Assembly: GCA_963780165.1 (NCBI GenBank)
Contig: CAWABB010000002.1
Location: forward strand, 1 to 64,000
DNA: 64,000 nucleotides
Source of the DNA: CAWABB01 sp963780165
GTDB lineage: Bacteria > Bacteroidota > Ignavibacteria > UBA10030 > UBA6906
Direction of reading: 5' to 3'
Below the pieces are notes generated by a model. That model worked only from the letters and a program-made list of their open reading frames with translations. It was not told the origin of the DNA and ran no database searches. A program made the translations under genes and the position numbers. Positions 41,538 to 51,095 of the stretch are shown here, in pieces (the first letter of the stretch is position 1; each line of letters starts with the position of its first letter).

Positions 41538-44500
41538 ATGTACACAGGGTTTCTCATTGGATACTTTGGCAGGCAGGATGAGGCAGGCAAAGCATTCAGG
41601 CAATTGCGCCGGAAGGGGTACCGACGCGCCGCATGGGCGAGCAAAGGTGCCGATGGGGATGTCCGCATCGGCGACCCCTTTCCCTGGCGCCGGGCATTTG
41701 GAGCCATCGCAACTCTTCTCCTCTCCGGGGCTCTTGTCTGGTTCATTGAAATGCGCCCCGAATGGGGTAGTCCGGCCGTGTGGGGTTTCTTTCCGATCCC
41801 TTTCCTTGTCGGGGGAGTGACCGGAGCTCTTCTGTTTCTCGCATGGGTGCGGCGATCGAGGTTCGGCGTACGACGCGGACTCATTGAGGACCACGCACGC
41901 TGGCTGGTCTCCGGCGAGAGCGTCCTGATTCTTCAGGCACCCGTCGAGACTCTGCAGGTTCCCCTGGCCCTTCTTCTGGAGAGCGGCGAGGTCCAGCCGG
42001 CGGTGTTCATCCTGTATCCGAAACGCGACAACCCTGCCGGAGAGGATGAGAGCACCGGGACATCGAGCACCGCGGCGCAACTCCAGGAGCATGCCCAGCG
42101 CCTGGCCTCGGACCATCGGTCGGCTTTGGGTCCACTGCACAGGACCGAACTGCTCAAGCGGATCGAGCGGGGCCGCAGGTGGGTCCACGAGGCGTGTCTG
42201 GATCTCGCCGTAGCGAATCGCCTGGAAGAGAACGTGTCGCCGGCCGCCGAATGGCTCCTCGATAATGAATACATCATCGAGGGCAACGCCCGAAAAGTCC
42301 TCCAGAACCTCCCCCGGCGATACTACCGACAGCTGCCGGCACTCACGAGCGGGCCTACCCGGGATCTTCCACGTATCTTCGCGCTGGCGCAGGAACTTGT
42401 CTCCCGCACGGACATGCGCCTGGACCGGGAAAACATACTGGCGTTCGTTGAGGCCTATCAAGGCGAATCCCCGCTGTCGATCGGGGAACTCTGGGCTGTT
42501 CCTCAGATGCTGCGCACGGCGCTCATGGAAGGTATCCAGCAGATCGCCGGCAGGACTCAGGCGGAACTGCGTGAGAGAGGGATTGCCAATGTGTGGGCGA
42601 ACAGGCTCATCGCGGTCAACCGCCGGGATCCCCAAAGGATCTTTTCGATCCTCGCAGAACTGGCGGAAAGCCAATCCACCCCAAGCCCGTACTTCGCGTC
42701 GCAACTGATTGACTATATGTATGACGAGGAGGCGGCGCTGGCGCCGGTTCAGAGCTGGTTTGAGCGGAAGTTCCAGAGTTCCCTGAGCGAGCTTAGCCTG
42801 CGAGCGAGGAACCGCGAGACGAGGGACCGGATTTCCATCGGGAATGCGTTTACCAGCTTGCGCCAGCTCGACCTGCTCGACTGGAAAGTATGCTTCGAAC
42901 AGCTGAGCCGTGTGGAAGCGTTGCTGCGGACGGATCCGGCGGGCATCTATCCCCGGATGGATTTCCGCACGCGCGATCAATGCCGCCGGGCAATCGAGAA
43001 TCTCCACCGGGGCTCCGGCCTCACCGAGGAAGCGGTCGCCCAACGCGCACTTGACCTGGCCGGCCATGCCGCCCGTCAGTCCGTCACGGGTGAGCGGTCG
43101 GGCCACGTCGGGACGTACCTGATCGGCGAACGCAGAGGAGAGCTGGCGCGGAAGATCGGGTCCCGCGAGACGTTGCGTTTCCGCGCGCTGCATTGGACGT
43201 ATCGCCATCACGCTTCGGTCTACTTCGCCGGGTTCGGGTTCCTCTCCGTCGCCGCGGTCGTCATGCTCGTGTTGATCGGGTTGCGCGGCGAGACGCCCGA
43301 GCTTCAGCTGCTCTTCGCCCTCCTCCTGCTCATCCCGGCGAGTCAGCTATCGCTCGATGGGGTGAACTACCTGGTCATGCGGCTCTTGCCGCCGCGCACC
43401 CTCCCGAAGATGGATTACAGGGTTTCAGGGATTCCGGACGCGTATCGGACGCTGGTCGTCGTTCCCACCATGCTGGTGGATCCGGCGTCAATACAGGACG
43501 AGGTGGAGAAGATTGAAATCCGGTACCTCGCCAACAAAGAAGACAATCTCCTTTTTGGTCTTCTCTCCGACTACACGGATGCGACCCGGATCCATTGCGA
43601 CGCTGACGAGTCCCTGCTTCAGGTCGCAAAGGAATGCATTGAAGCGCTCAACCAGCGCCACGGCGCCAATCGCTTCTTCCTGTTCCATCGCGATCGCACA
43701 TGGAGTGATTCCGAGCAGAAATTCATCGGCTGGGAGCGCAAACGCGGGAAACTGGAAGAGCTGAACGACCTGATCGCTGGCACGCGGCAGCACGAGGCCG
43801 GCCGCCTGGTTCACGTCGGCGACCCCGATCACCTGTCCGATGTCAGGTATGTCATCACACTGGACAGCGACACCCAGCTGCCAAACGGCACCGCCCGGCG
43901 GTTGATCGAGACCCTGTCGCATCCACTCAACCAGCCGAATTTCGACAGCGAAGGCCGGATCCTGTCCGGTTACACGATTATCCAGCCGCGCGTGAGCTCC
44001 TCCTTGCCGAGCATGAGCGGGTCCCCCTTCAGCCGGCTCTTTTCAGACCCCATCGGCATCGATCCCTATACCAATGCGGTTTCCGATGTCAATCAGGACC
44101 TTGCCGGTGAGGGTTCCTACCATGGCAAAGGCATCTACGATGTGCGCGCCTTCAGCAGTCTGCTCGCCGGCCGATTTCCTGAGGCGTGGATCCTCAGCCA
44201 CGACCTGATTGAAGGCGCTCACGTACGCGTTGGCCTGGCAAGCGATATCGAGCTCTATGATGAATTCCCGCAGGATTATCTGAGCTTCGTGAAGCGGCAG
44301 CATCGCTGGATCCGTGGCGACTGGCAGATCGCAAGCTGGATCATGCCGCGCGTCCCCGGGCCGGACGGGGGGAGAGGCCGGAACCCGCTTTCCTGGTTCG
44401 ATCGCGGGAAGGTCTTTGACAACCTGCGGCGCAGCCTGCTCCCTGTGGCCAGCGTTGCATTGCTGGCGACCTCCTGGTTTATGTCTGTTCAGGCCGGCTG

Positions 44501-47500
44501 GACCGCCACCGTCGTGGTCGCTGCACAACTCCTGTTTCATTCCCTGGCACAGCCGTTCACGTGGGCGACTGCCCCCCTCGGTTCGAAGGGCGTCTCCATC
44601 ACGAAGCTGGCGCACGATGTTGTTCGCGTGATCGCCGAAGCGGCATTGCTTCCGTACCAGGCCTGGCTGGCTATCGACGCCATCGTGCGAGTTTTGTACC
44701 GGCGCACCATCTCGCATCGGCGGTTGCTCGAGTGGACGTCCGCCCACGCGACGAAGGGCAAAGCCCGGGCCGGCATGCCCGGGCTCATCCTGTCCATGGG
44801 CCTTGCGAGCATGTTCAGCGTGATCGTGGGGTTACAGATACAGTACTGGGGGACATCGAGCCTTCTGCTTGCCAGCCCGTGGTTGATGCTCTGGTTCGTT
44901 TCACCCGTGATCGGCTGGCTGCTCAGCCGCCGCCCGGAGACAAAGCAACCGCAGTCGCTGCTCCGGGAGGCGGATCGGCAGTTCCTGAGGAGCGTTGCGC
45001 GCCGGACCTGGCGCTACTTCACGGATTTCGTCAACGAAGGAACGTCCTGGCTTCCGCCCGACAATTACCAGGTGGCGTTCCAGAATCAACTGGCCATGAG
45101 AACCAGCCCGACCAATATCGGTCTCTGGATGGTCAGCGTTCTCGGGGCACACGATTTCGGATACGTCACCGTCGATGAGGTTACACGCACGCTTACGGGT
45201 ACGATGGACACGATTGGCAAACTGGATCGCCACGAGGGCCATCTTCTCAACTGGTATGATATCCAAACCCTGACTCCCCTGAAACCGCATTACGTTTCCA
45301 CGGTCGATAGCGGGAACCTTCTTGGAGCTCTCTGGTCCCTCGATCAAGGACTCGGGGCGATGATGGATGCGGACATCCTCGATGCGAGAGCGTTTGCGGG
45401 CCTGCGGGATACTGGAAAGGCTCTGGCGCAAGCCGTCGCGGCGGAGAAGTATGCCGGCCTGGACACCCGTGTCCTTCATGAGTTGCTGCTCGCGTGGAAG
45501 TCTCCACCGGATCGGATCGTGGACGCACTCAGGACGCTGCGCCGTTCGGAAGATCGCGTGAGGGATCTGGCCGCCGGAGCACGTGCATCCGCCACGGTCG
45601 GAGGGAACGTGGCCTACTGGGCGCAACAGCTCGAGCGTCAGCTCGAGGCCTGGCTGAATCTTATCGATCGTTACCTCGTCTGGGTTGAAATTCTGGCGGA
45701 GAAAACTACGGACGAGATCGCCGTCCTTGATCCGAATGCGTCCCGGGCATATCATCAGGCGCTTGATCATGCGCCCTCCCTTCGGGACCTCGCCGGAGGC
45801 AATCTCGCCTGGATTCAGGCGTTCGAAGAACTCCGGGGTCATGTGCCCTCGGACGGATCTGCCCTCGCATCCTGGATCGATCGTGCCCTCAAAGCCTTCG
45901 ATGAGTCGAAGTGGCTCGCCGGCGAAATGCTGGCGTCTACGGGTCGACTTGCCCGGGCGGGACGAGACCTCTCCGAATCAATGAACATGCGCTTTCTCTA
46001 CGACGCCGACCGGAGGCTGTTTTCCATCGGCCACAATGTCACTGAAGGACGGGTGGATCACGCGTACTACGACCTCCTGGCAAGCGAAGCGCGTCTTGGA
46101 AGTTACGTCGCCATTGCCAGGGGTGACGTTCCCGCCGAGCATTGGTTCGCAATGAACCGACCCTACGGCGCCGTCGGCCGGCGCCGGGTGTTGCTCAGCT
46201 GGACCGGAACAATGTTCGAGTATCTGATGCCACTGCTGTTCCAGCGGTCCTTCGCGAACTCGCTGCTCGACAAAGCAACGCGGGAAGCTGTTGCGATCCA
46301 GATCGCATACGGCAGGACCCACCATGTGCCGTGGGGGATTTCCGAGTCTGCTTCCGGAGATCTGGACGGCAATATGACCTATCAGTATAACGCGTTTGGC
46401 GTTCCATCTCTCGGACTCAAGCGCGGCCAGGCGGATAAGACAGTCATCGCACCCTATGCTACCCTTCTCGCGATGAGTATCGCGCCGCGGGAGGGCTTGC
46501 GGAATCTGAAGAGACTCGCCGATCTGGGGATGTTCGACGACTACGGCTACTTTGATGCCCTTGACTTCAGCCAGCAGCCGACCCGTGAGGGGGAGCATGG
46601 AGTCATCGTGCGGACCTATATGGCCCACCATCAGGGGATGGGGTTCCTGGCGCTGGCCAACCTTCTTCACGGAAATTCCATCCAGGTCCGTTTCCACGGT
46701 GACCTCCGCGCACGCACGGTCGAGCCATTGCTTCACGAACGCATCCCGCACCTTCCTCCGCTGAATCAGACCGCGATGCGCGCGCGCGTATCGTCGATTG
46801 CGGCCGTCGGCGAGGTGGCACCTTCTGTAAGCCAGTTCGAGACGCCGCATACCGCCACGCCCAGAACCCAGCTGCTCTGCAATGGCCGCTATGGGCTGAT
46901 GCTTACGAACGCAGGCGGCGGGTACAGCCGCTGGGGTGACTTTGATATTTCACGCTGGCGGTCGGACAGGACCCGGGACCAGTGGGGGATGTTCTGCTAT
47001 ATCCGGGACGCAGACTCGAACCGGTTATGGTGCAACACCTATCACCCGACCGGCGGGAAAGTGGAGGGCTATTCGGCCGACTTCTCCCTGGACCGGGCCG
47101 TGTTCAGACGTGTCGACAACGGGATCGAGAGCGAAACCGAGATCATCGTGACGCCGGAAGATGACGTGGAGATCCGGCGGATGACATTGATCAACCGATC
47201 CCTCCGGACCTGCCATATCGAACTGACGACGTACGTTGAACTCTCGCTGGCGCCCCACAACGCCGACCGTCAGCATCCGGCGTTCAACAAGCTGTTCATC
47301 CAGACCGAGGCGGTGCCCGAGCAGCATGCGCTGCTTGCCTTCCGTCGGCTCCGGCATGACGGGGATCAGCCAATTTGCGTCGGGCACCGATTCACGCTTC
47401 AGCACGACGATGGCGAAGCCCTGCGCTTCGAAACCGATCGAGCGCGATTCATCGGCCGGGGGCGAACGCTCGCCGGTCCGATGGGGGCTGTTCAGGAGCC

Positions 47501-50500
47501 GGGGAAGAGCCAGGGCTTCGTCCTTGACCCGATACTCAGCCTGCGCCAGAGCCTGACTCTCGGCCCCGGGAAGCGTGCGCAGGTGTCCATGGTATTGGCC
47601 GCTGCGGCGACACGCGAACCGGTCCTGGGTCTGCTGGACAAATACGGCAGTCCCGATGTCATTAATCGGGCAATGGACGCTGCCTGGGCCGCTGCCCAGC
47701 TCGAGTTGCGGCTGTTACGCATCCAGCCCGACGACGCCCGCCGCTTTCAGCAGCTGGCAAGCCATCTTCTGTATCCCAATCTCCTTCTGCGCTCTCCCGC
47801 GGAGCGAATCGCGGAGAACCGCAAAGGTCAGTCGGGCTTATGGGCCTACGGGATCTCGGGCGACTTGCCGATAACCCTGGTCGCCATCAGCGAGGTGCAG
47901 GATATGAGCCTGGTCCGTCAGATGTTGCAGGCGCATACGTACTGGCGCATGCACGGGCTCCCGACCGACCTGGTGATCCTGAACGAAGAGGCGCACGGCT
48001 ATGAGCGCCCGTTGCATGAACAGCTCGAGCGCTTGATCCAGGCCCATCCAGTAAAGGCGAGGGTGGGTCGGTCCGGAGGCGTCTTCTTGCGCAGCGAGGA
48101 TGCGATCCCGGCGGAAGACCTGACGCTCCTGCGGGCTGCAGCGAGTGCCGTGATGGTGGCCGCCCGCGGGAGTTTGCCCCAGCAATTGGGCGTGTCGCCG
48201 GAAGTTCCAGAGCTCCCCGGTTCCGTCGGCTGGAAACGCGATTCCCGATATCCTTCAGCCGTGCTCCCTTTCATGGAGCTCCCGTACTTCAACAGCATCG
48301 GCGGCTTTACTCCGGACGGACTGGAGTATGCAGTCTATCTCGGACAGGGTATGAACACGCCCATGCCGTGGGTCAACGTCATCGCGAACCCGACGTTTGG
48401 CACAGTCATCAGCGAAACGGGGGCTGGCTTCACCTGGCAGGGCAACAGCCAGCATAATCGCCTGACGCAATGGTCGAACGACGCCGTGACGGATCCCCCC
48501 TCTGAAGCGCTGTACATCCGGGACGAGGAAACAGGAGTCTGCTGGACGCCGTGCGCCTCACCGATCCGTGAGGACACCGCCTACCGGGCCAGGCATGGCG
48601 CGGGGTACACGGTGTTCGAACATAACAGCCATGGTGTGGAGCAGGAGCTGACGGTCTTCGTCCCCGTGGATGACAAGGGAGGAGAACCGCTGAAGCTCCA
48701 AAGGCTGGTACTTCGAAATGACACCGCGAGGGCGCGGAAGCTTTCGGTGACATACTACGTCGAATGGACGCTGGGTGAGTCCCGCGAATCCTCCCAGATG
48801 CACGTCGTGACCGCCTGGGATGACGAAGTCGAGGCGCTCATCGCCCGCAATCACTACCACCCTGACTATGGGGATCGGGTGGCATTCGCGGCAATCAGTC
48901 GGCATACGAACTCGTACACCGGCGACCGCACCGCCTTTCTGGGACGCAACCGCTCGATGGCGAATCCGGCAGCGATGGAGCGAGCAGAGCTTTCTCGCAG
49001 GACCGGAGCCGGCCTGGACCCGTGCGCTGCATTGCAGAGCATTTTGCGGCTGGCTCCCGGAGAAGAGGTGGAAATCACGTGCATGCTCGGCCAGGCGGCG
49101 TCGCCGGAGCAGGCGCAGGCGCTGATTCTCACCTACCGCGACGGCGCGGCGGTGAAGGCGTCGCTCGAGCAGACGAAGACGTGGTGGAACGATCGGCTCG
49201 ACACGATCCAGGTGCACACCCCCGAACTTGCCGTGGATTTCCTGGTCAACCGCTGGCTCCTTTATCAGACCCTTAGCTGCCGGGTCTGGGGACGGTCCGC
49301 CTTCTACCAGTCTGGCGGGGCGTACGGCTTCCGGGATCAGCTGCAGGACGTTATGGCTCTTCTGTATGCGCATCCCGTGCAGGCGCGCGCGCACATCCTG
49401 CTCGCGGCCAGCCGTCAGTTCACGGAAGGAGATGTCCAGCACTGGTGGCACGTGCCGAACGGGGCAGGAATCCGATCACGAGTTTCCGATGATCTCCTCT
49501 GGCTTCCATATGTCGTTGCCCACTACGTCAGAATCACCGGCGATGTGTCAATCCTGTACGAGCTGGTCGGTTTTCTCAATGCGCCTGTCCTGGAAAGAGA
49601 TCAGTACGAGAGTTACCAGTCTCCGGAGACCTCAACGGAGCGTGCCACGCTTTTCGAACACTGTCGGCGGTCTGTCACCCGCGGCCAGACCGCGGGAATT
49701 CATGGATTGCCGCTGATGGGAACAGGAGACTGGAATGACGGAATGAACCTTGTGGGGGCCGGGGGGAAGGGGGAGAGCGTCTGGCTGGCCTGGTTCCTGT
49801 CGGACGTATTGAAGGGGATGGAAGAGCTGTCAGAGTATATGGGCCGGCCTGATCTGAGGCTGACATACCAGCAAGATCGGAAGTCGCTGATCGAACGCGT
49901 CGAGGGTTTTGCGTGGGACGGGGAATGGTATCTCCGGGCGACCTTTGACGACGGGAAGCTGCTTGGTTCTTCGGCGAATGTGGAAGCGCGTATCGATTCG
50001 CTTCCACAATCCTGGGCCTGGCTCAGCGGTGCTGCAGACAAAGATCGGGCAGCACAAGCGCTGGAATCGGCCTGGCAGCATCTCGTCCGCGAGGATGAAG
50101 GATTGGTGCTCCTCTTCGAGCCTCCTTTTGAGAAGACCATGCCTCCGCCAGGATACATCAAGGGGTACCCGCCGGGCGTGCGCGAGAATGGCGGGCAGTA
50201 CACCCATGCTGCGGTGTGGCTGGCCATGGCTATGGCTCGGAGCGGGGATGGTACGCGTGCCGCGGCCATGATGCGCATCCTGAACCCGATTGAGCACACG
50301 CGCGATCCTGAGAATGTGTGGCGCTATGGCGTTGAGCCGTACGTGGTTGCGGCCGATGTGTACCGGCTGCACGGGCGGGTCGGTCAGGGTGGCTGGTCCT
50401 GGTACACGGGCTCGGCGGCGTGGATGTATCGTGCCTGGGTGGAAGAGATTCTGGGACTACGCGTGCGTGGGGAGAGCATGCAGATCACCCCGGTCATCCC

Positions 50501-50711
50501 GGGCTGGTGGGACGGCTTCACGATGAGCTATCGGCACGGCGAATCGGCGTATGAGATACAGGTGGAAAACCCGGACCACTGCGAGCGGGGGGTCTCCTGG
50601 GTGGAGATGGACGGGCGACGCATGGCCGGAGGCGTGATCCCGCTGGCCCGGGATCTGGTCAAGCATCGGATCGTTGTCCGCATGGGGAATCCGGAGCCAT
50701 CAGCTGTCTGA
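41538..50711 (+). CDS. Giant cyclic beta-glucan synthase-like protein (GT84/GH144-like/GH94)
   Basis: A 3057-residue protein, about as long as the largest NdvB/Chvb enzymes. Residues 1-50 resemble a YflT-like stress domain, followed by two membrane helices. Two to six further helices flank the family 84 glycosyltransferase at about 620-940 (VITLDSDTQLPNG, SHDLIEGAHVRVG, FVKRQHRWIRGDWQ). A GH144-like/DUF3131 region lies at 1150-1750 (GTMFEYLMPLLFQRSF, YMAHHQGMGFLALANLL). GH94 phosphorylase modules lie at about 1780-2100 and 2250-3050, with GAYGFRDQLQDVMALLY and MGTGDWNDGMNLVGAG. This order matches enzymes that make periplasmic cyclic beta-1,2-glucan, an osmoprotectant. AAGGACCAAGG precedes ATG 41538. 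Product linkage is inferred from the family. Confidence 0.9.
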   Translation: MYTGFLIGYFGRQDEAGKAFRQLRRKGYRRAAWASKGADGDVRIGDPFPWRRAFGAIATLLLSGALVWFIEMRPEWGSPAVWGFFPIPFLVGGVTGALLFLAWVRRSRFGVRRGLIEDHARWLVSGESVLILQAPVETLQVPLALLLESGEVQPAVFILYPKRDNPAGEDESTGTSSTAAQLQEHAQRLASDHRSALGPLHRTELLKRIERGRRWVHEACLDLAVANRLEENVSPAAEWLLDNEYIIEGNARKVLQNLPRRYYRQLPALTSGPTRDLPRIFALAQELVSRTDMRLDRENILAFVEAYQGESPLSIGELWAVPQMLRTALMEGIQQIAGRTQAELRERGIANVWANRLIAVNRRDPQRIFSILAELAESQSTPSPYFASQLIDYMYDEEAALAPVQSWFERKFQSSLSELSLRARNRETRDRISIGNAFTSLRQLDLLDWKVCFEQLSRVEALLRTDPAGIYPRMDFRTRDQCRRAIENLHRGSGLTEEAVAQRALDLAGHAARQSVTGERSGHVGTYLIGERRGELARKIGSRETLRFRALHWTYRHHASVYFAGFGFLSVAAVVMLVLIGLRGETPELQLLFALLLLIPASQLSLDGVNYLVMRLLPPRTLPKMDYRVSGIPDAYRTLVVVPTMLVDPASIQDEVEKIEIRYLANKEDNLLFGLLSDYTDATRIHCDADESLLQVAKECIEALNQRHGANRFFLFHRDRTWSDSEQKFIGWERKRGKLEELNDLIAGTRQHEAGRLVHVGDPDHLSDVRYVITLDSDTQLPNGTARRLIETLSHPLNQPNFDSEGRILSGYTIIQPRVSSSLPSMSGSPFSRLFSDPIGIDPYTNAVSDVNQDLAGEGSYHGKGIYDVRAFSSLLAGRFPEAWILSHDLIEGAHVRVGLASDIELYDEFPQDYLSFVKRQHRWIRGDWQIASWIMPRVPGPDGGRGRNPLSWFDRGKVFDNLRRSLLPVASVALLATSWFMSVQAGWTATVVVAAQLLFHSLAQPFTWATAPLGSKGVSITKLAHDVVRVIAEAALLPYQAWLAIDAIVRVLYRRTISHRRLLEWTSAHATKGKARAGMPGLILSMGLASMFSVIVGLQIQYWGTSSLLLASPWLMLWFVSPVIGWLLSRRPETKQPQSLLREADRQFLRSVARRTWRYFTDFVNEGTSWLPPDNYQVAFQNQLAMRTSPTNIGLWMVSVLGAHDFGYVTVDEVTRTLTGTMDTIGKLDRHEGHLLNWYDIQTLTPLKPHYVSTVDSGNLLGALWSLDQGLGAMMDADILDARAFAGLRDTGKALAQAVAAEKYAGLDTRVLHELLLAWKSPPDRIVDALRTLRRSEDRVRDLAAGARASATVGGNVAYWAQQLERQLEAWLNLIDRYLVWVEILAEKTTDEIAVLDPNASRAYHQALDHAPSLRDLAGGNLAWIQAFEELRGHVPSDGSALASWIDRALKAFDESKWLAGEMLASTGRLARAGRDLSESMNMRFLYDADRRLFSIGHNVTEGRVDHAYYDLLASEARLGSYVAIARGDVPAEHWFAMNRPYGAVGRRRVLLSWTGTMFEYLMPLLFQRSFANSLLDKATREAVAIQIAYGRTHHVPWGISESASGDLDGNMTYQYNAFGVPSLGLKRGQADKTVIAPYATLLAMSIAPREGLRNLKRLADLGMFDDYGYFDALDFSQQPTREGEHGVIVRTYMAHHQGMGFLALANLLHGNSIQVRFHGDLRARTVEPLLHERIPHLPPLNQTAMRARVSSIAAVGEVAPSVSQFETPHTATPRTQLLCNGRYGLMLTNAGGGYSRWGDFDISRWRSDRTRDQWGMFCYIRDADSNRLWCNTYHPTGGKVEGYSADFSLDRAVFRRVDNGIESETEIIVTPEDDVEIRRMTLINRSLRTCHIELTTYVELSLAPHNADRQHPAFNKLFIQTEAVPEQHALLAFRRLRHDGDQPICVGHRFTLQHDDGEALRFETDRARFIGRGRTLAGPMGAVQEPGKSQGFVLDPILSLRQSLTLGPGKRAQVSMVLAAAATREPVLGLLDKYGSPDVINRAMDAAWAAAQLELRLLRIQPDDARRFQQLASHLLYPNLLLRSPAERIAENRKGQSGLWAYGISGDLPITLVAISEVQDMSLVRQMLQAHTYWRMHGLPTDLVILNEEAHGYERPLHEQLERLIQAHPVKARVGRSGGVFLRSEDAIPAEDLTLLRAAASAVMVAARGSLPQQLGVSPEVPELPGSVGWKRDSRYPSAVLPFMELPYFNSIGGFTPDGLEYAVYLGQGMNTPMPWVNVIANPTFGTVISETGAGFTWQGNSQHNRLTQWSNDAVTDPPSEALYIRDEETGVCWTPCASPIREDTAYRARHGAGYTVFEHNSHGVEQELTVFVPVDDKGGEPLKLQRLVLRNDTARARKLSVTYYVEWTLGESRESSQMHVVTAWDDEVEALIARNHYHPDYGDRVAFAAISRHTNSYTGDRTAFLGRNRSMANPAAMERAELSRRTGAGLDPCAALQSILRLAPGEEVEITCMLGQAASPEQAQALILTYRDGAAVKASLEQTKTWWNDRLDTIQVHTPELAVDFLVNRWLLYQTLSCRVWGRSAFYQSGGAYGFRDQLQDVMALLYAHPVQARAHILLAASRQFTEGDVQHWWHVPNGAGIRSRVSDDLLWLPYVVAHYVRITGDVSILYELVGFLNAPVLERDQYESYQSPETSTERATLFEHCRRSVTRGQTAGIHGLPLMGTGDWNDGMNLVGAGGKGESVWLAWFLSDVLKGMEELSEYMGRPDLRLTYQQDRKSLIERVEGFAWDGEWYLRATFDDGKLLGSSANVEARIDSLPQSWAWLSGAADKDRAAQALESAWQHLVREDEGLVLLFEPPFEKTMPPPGYIKGYPPGVRENGGQYTHAAVWLAMAMARSGDGTRAAAMMRILNPIEHTRDPENVWRYGVEPYVVAADVYRLHGRVGQGGWSWYTGSAAWMYRAWVEEILGLRVRGESMQITPVIPGWWDGFTMSYRHGESAYEIQVENPDHCERGVSWVEMDGRRMAGGVIPLARDLVKHRIVVRMGNPEPSAV

Positions 50712-50726
50712 CACGTGCGAGGAGAG

Positions 50727-50794
50727 AGGGACTAACTACTCTTTCATCCCTACGACCGATTCATCTTGGACGCGTGTCCGGTATCCTTCATCAG
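50727..50794 (+). promoter_or_regulatory. Six-copy stress promoter element, copy 4
   Basis: Blocks AGGGACTAACTACTC, TTTCATCCCTACGACCGATT, CATCTTGGACG and GTGTCCGGTATCCTTCATCAG-type end. It lies 44 bp before the 49-residue membrane peptide, the shortest spacing of the six. Confidence 0.7.
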
Positions 50795-50838
50795 GCTCAT
50801 ATGATTCAATGGTCTAACAAAGAGGAAAGGGTACTTCA

Positions 50839-50988
50839 ATGTTGTACACAATCGCGGTTGTTCTCGTCGTCCTGTGGCTCTTGGGGCTTCTCACATCCTT
50901 TACCATGGGCGGCCTGATTCACATTCTTCTGGTCCTTGCCGTTATAGCCGTGATATTCAACATCGTGAGCGGACGGAAGCTCACGTGA
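50839..50988 (+). CDS. lmo0937-like 49-residue membrane peptide
   Basis: Forty-nine codons from ATG 50839 to TGA 50988. Two hydrophobic helices (MLYTIAVVLVVLWLLGLL and GLIHILLVLAVIAVIFNIVS) end in GRKLT. This is the pattern of the lmo0937/DUF5670 family, tiny stress-linked membrane proteins. AGGAAAGG lies 8 nt before the ATG. The 68-bp promoter element copy 4 ends 44 bp upstream. It is too short for a standard gene-calling cut-off and is easily missed. Confidence 0.8.
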   Translation: MLYTIAVVLVVLWLLGLLTSFTMGGLIHILLVLAVIAVIFNIVSGRKLT

Positions 50989-51095
50989 CGATAATGACGG
51001 GTCTATTCAAAGACATAGGCTAGCAGCAATGCCTTCTTGCGCGAAGCCCCACGCGTGAAGGCCGCACGGGATGGTCATTATGTAGTGATGGGAGT

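Noticed and set aside
41130..43211. Reverse open frame of 693 codons opposite the glucan synthase start
   Set aside because: No recognisable domain and overlaps two real genes and their ribosome sites.
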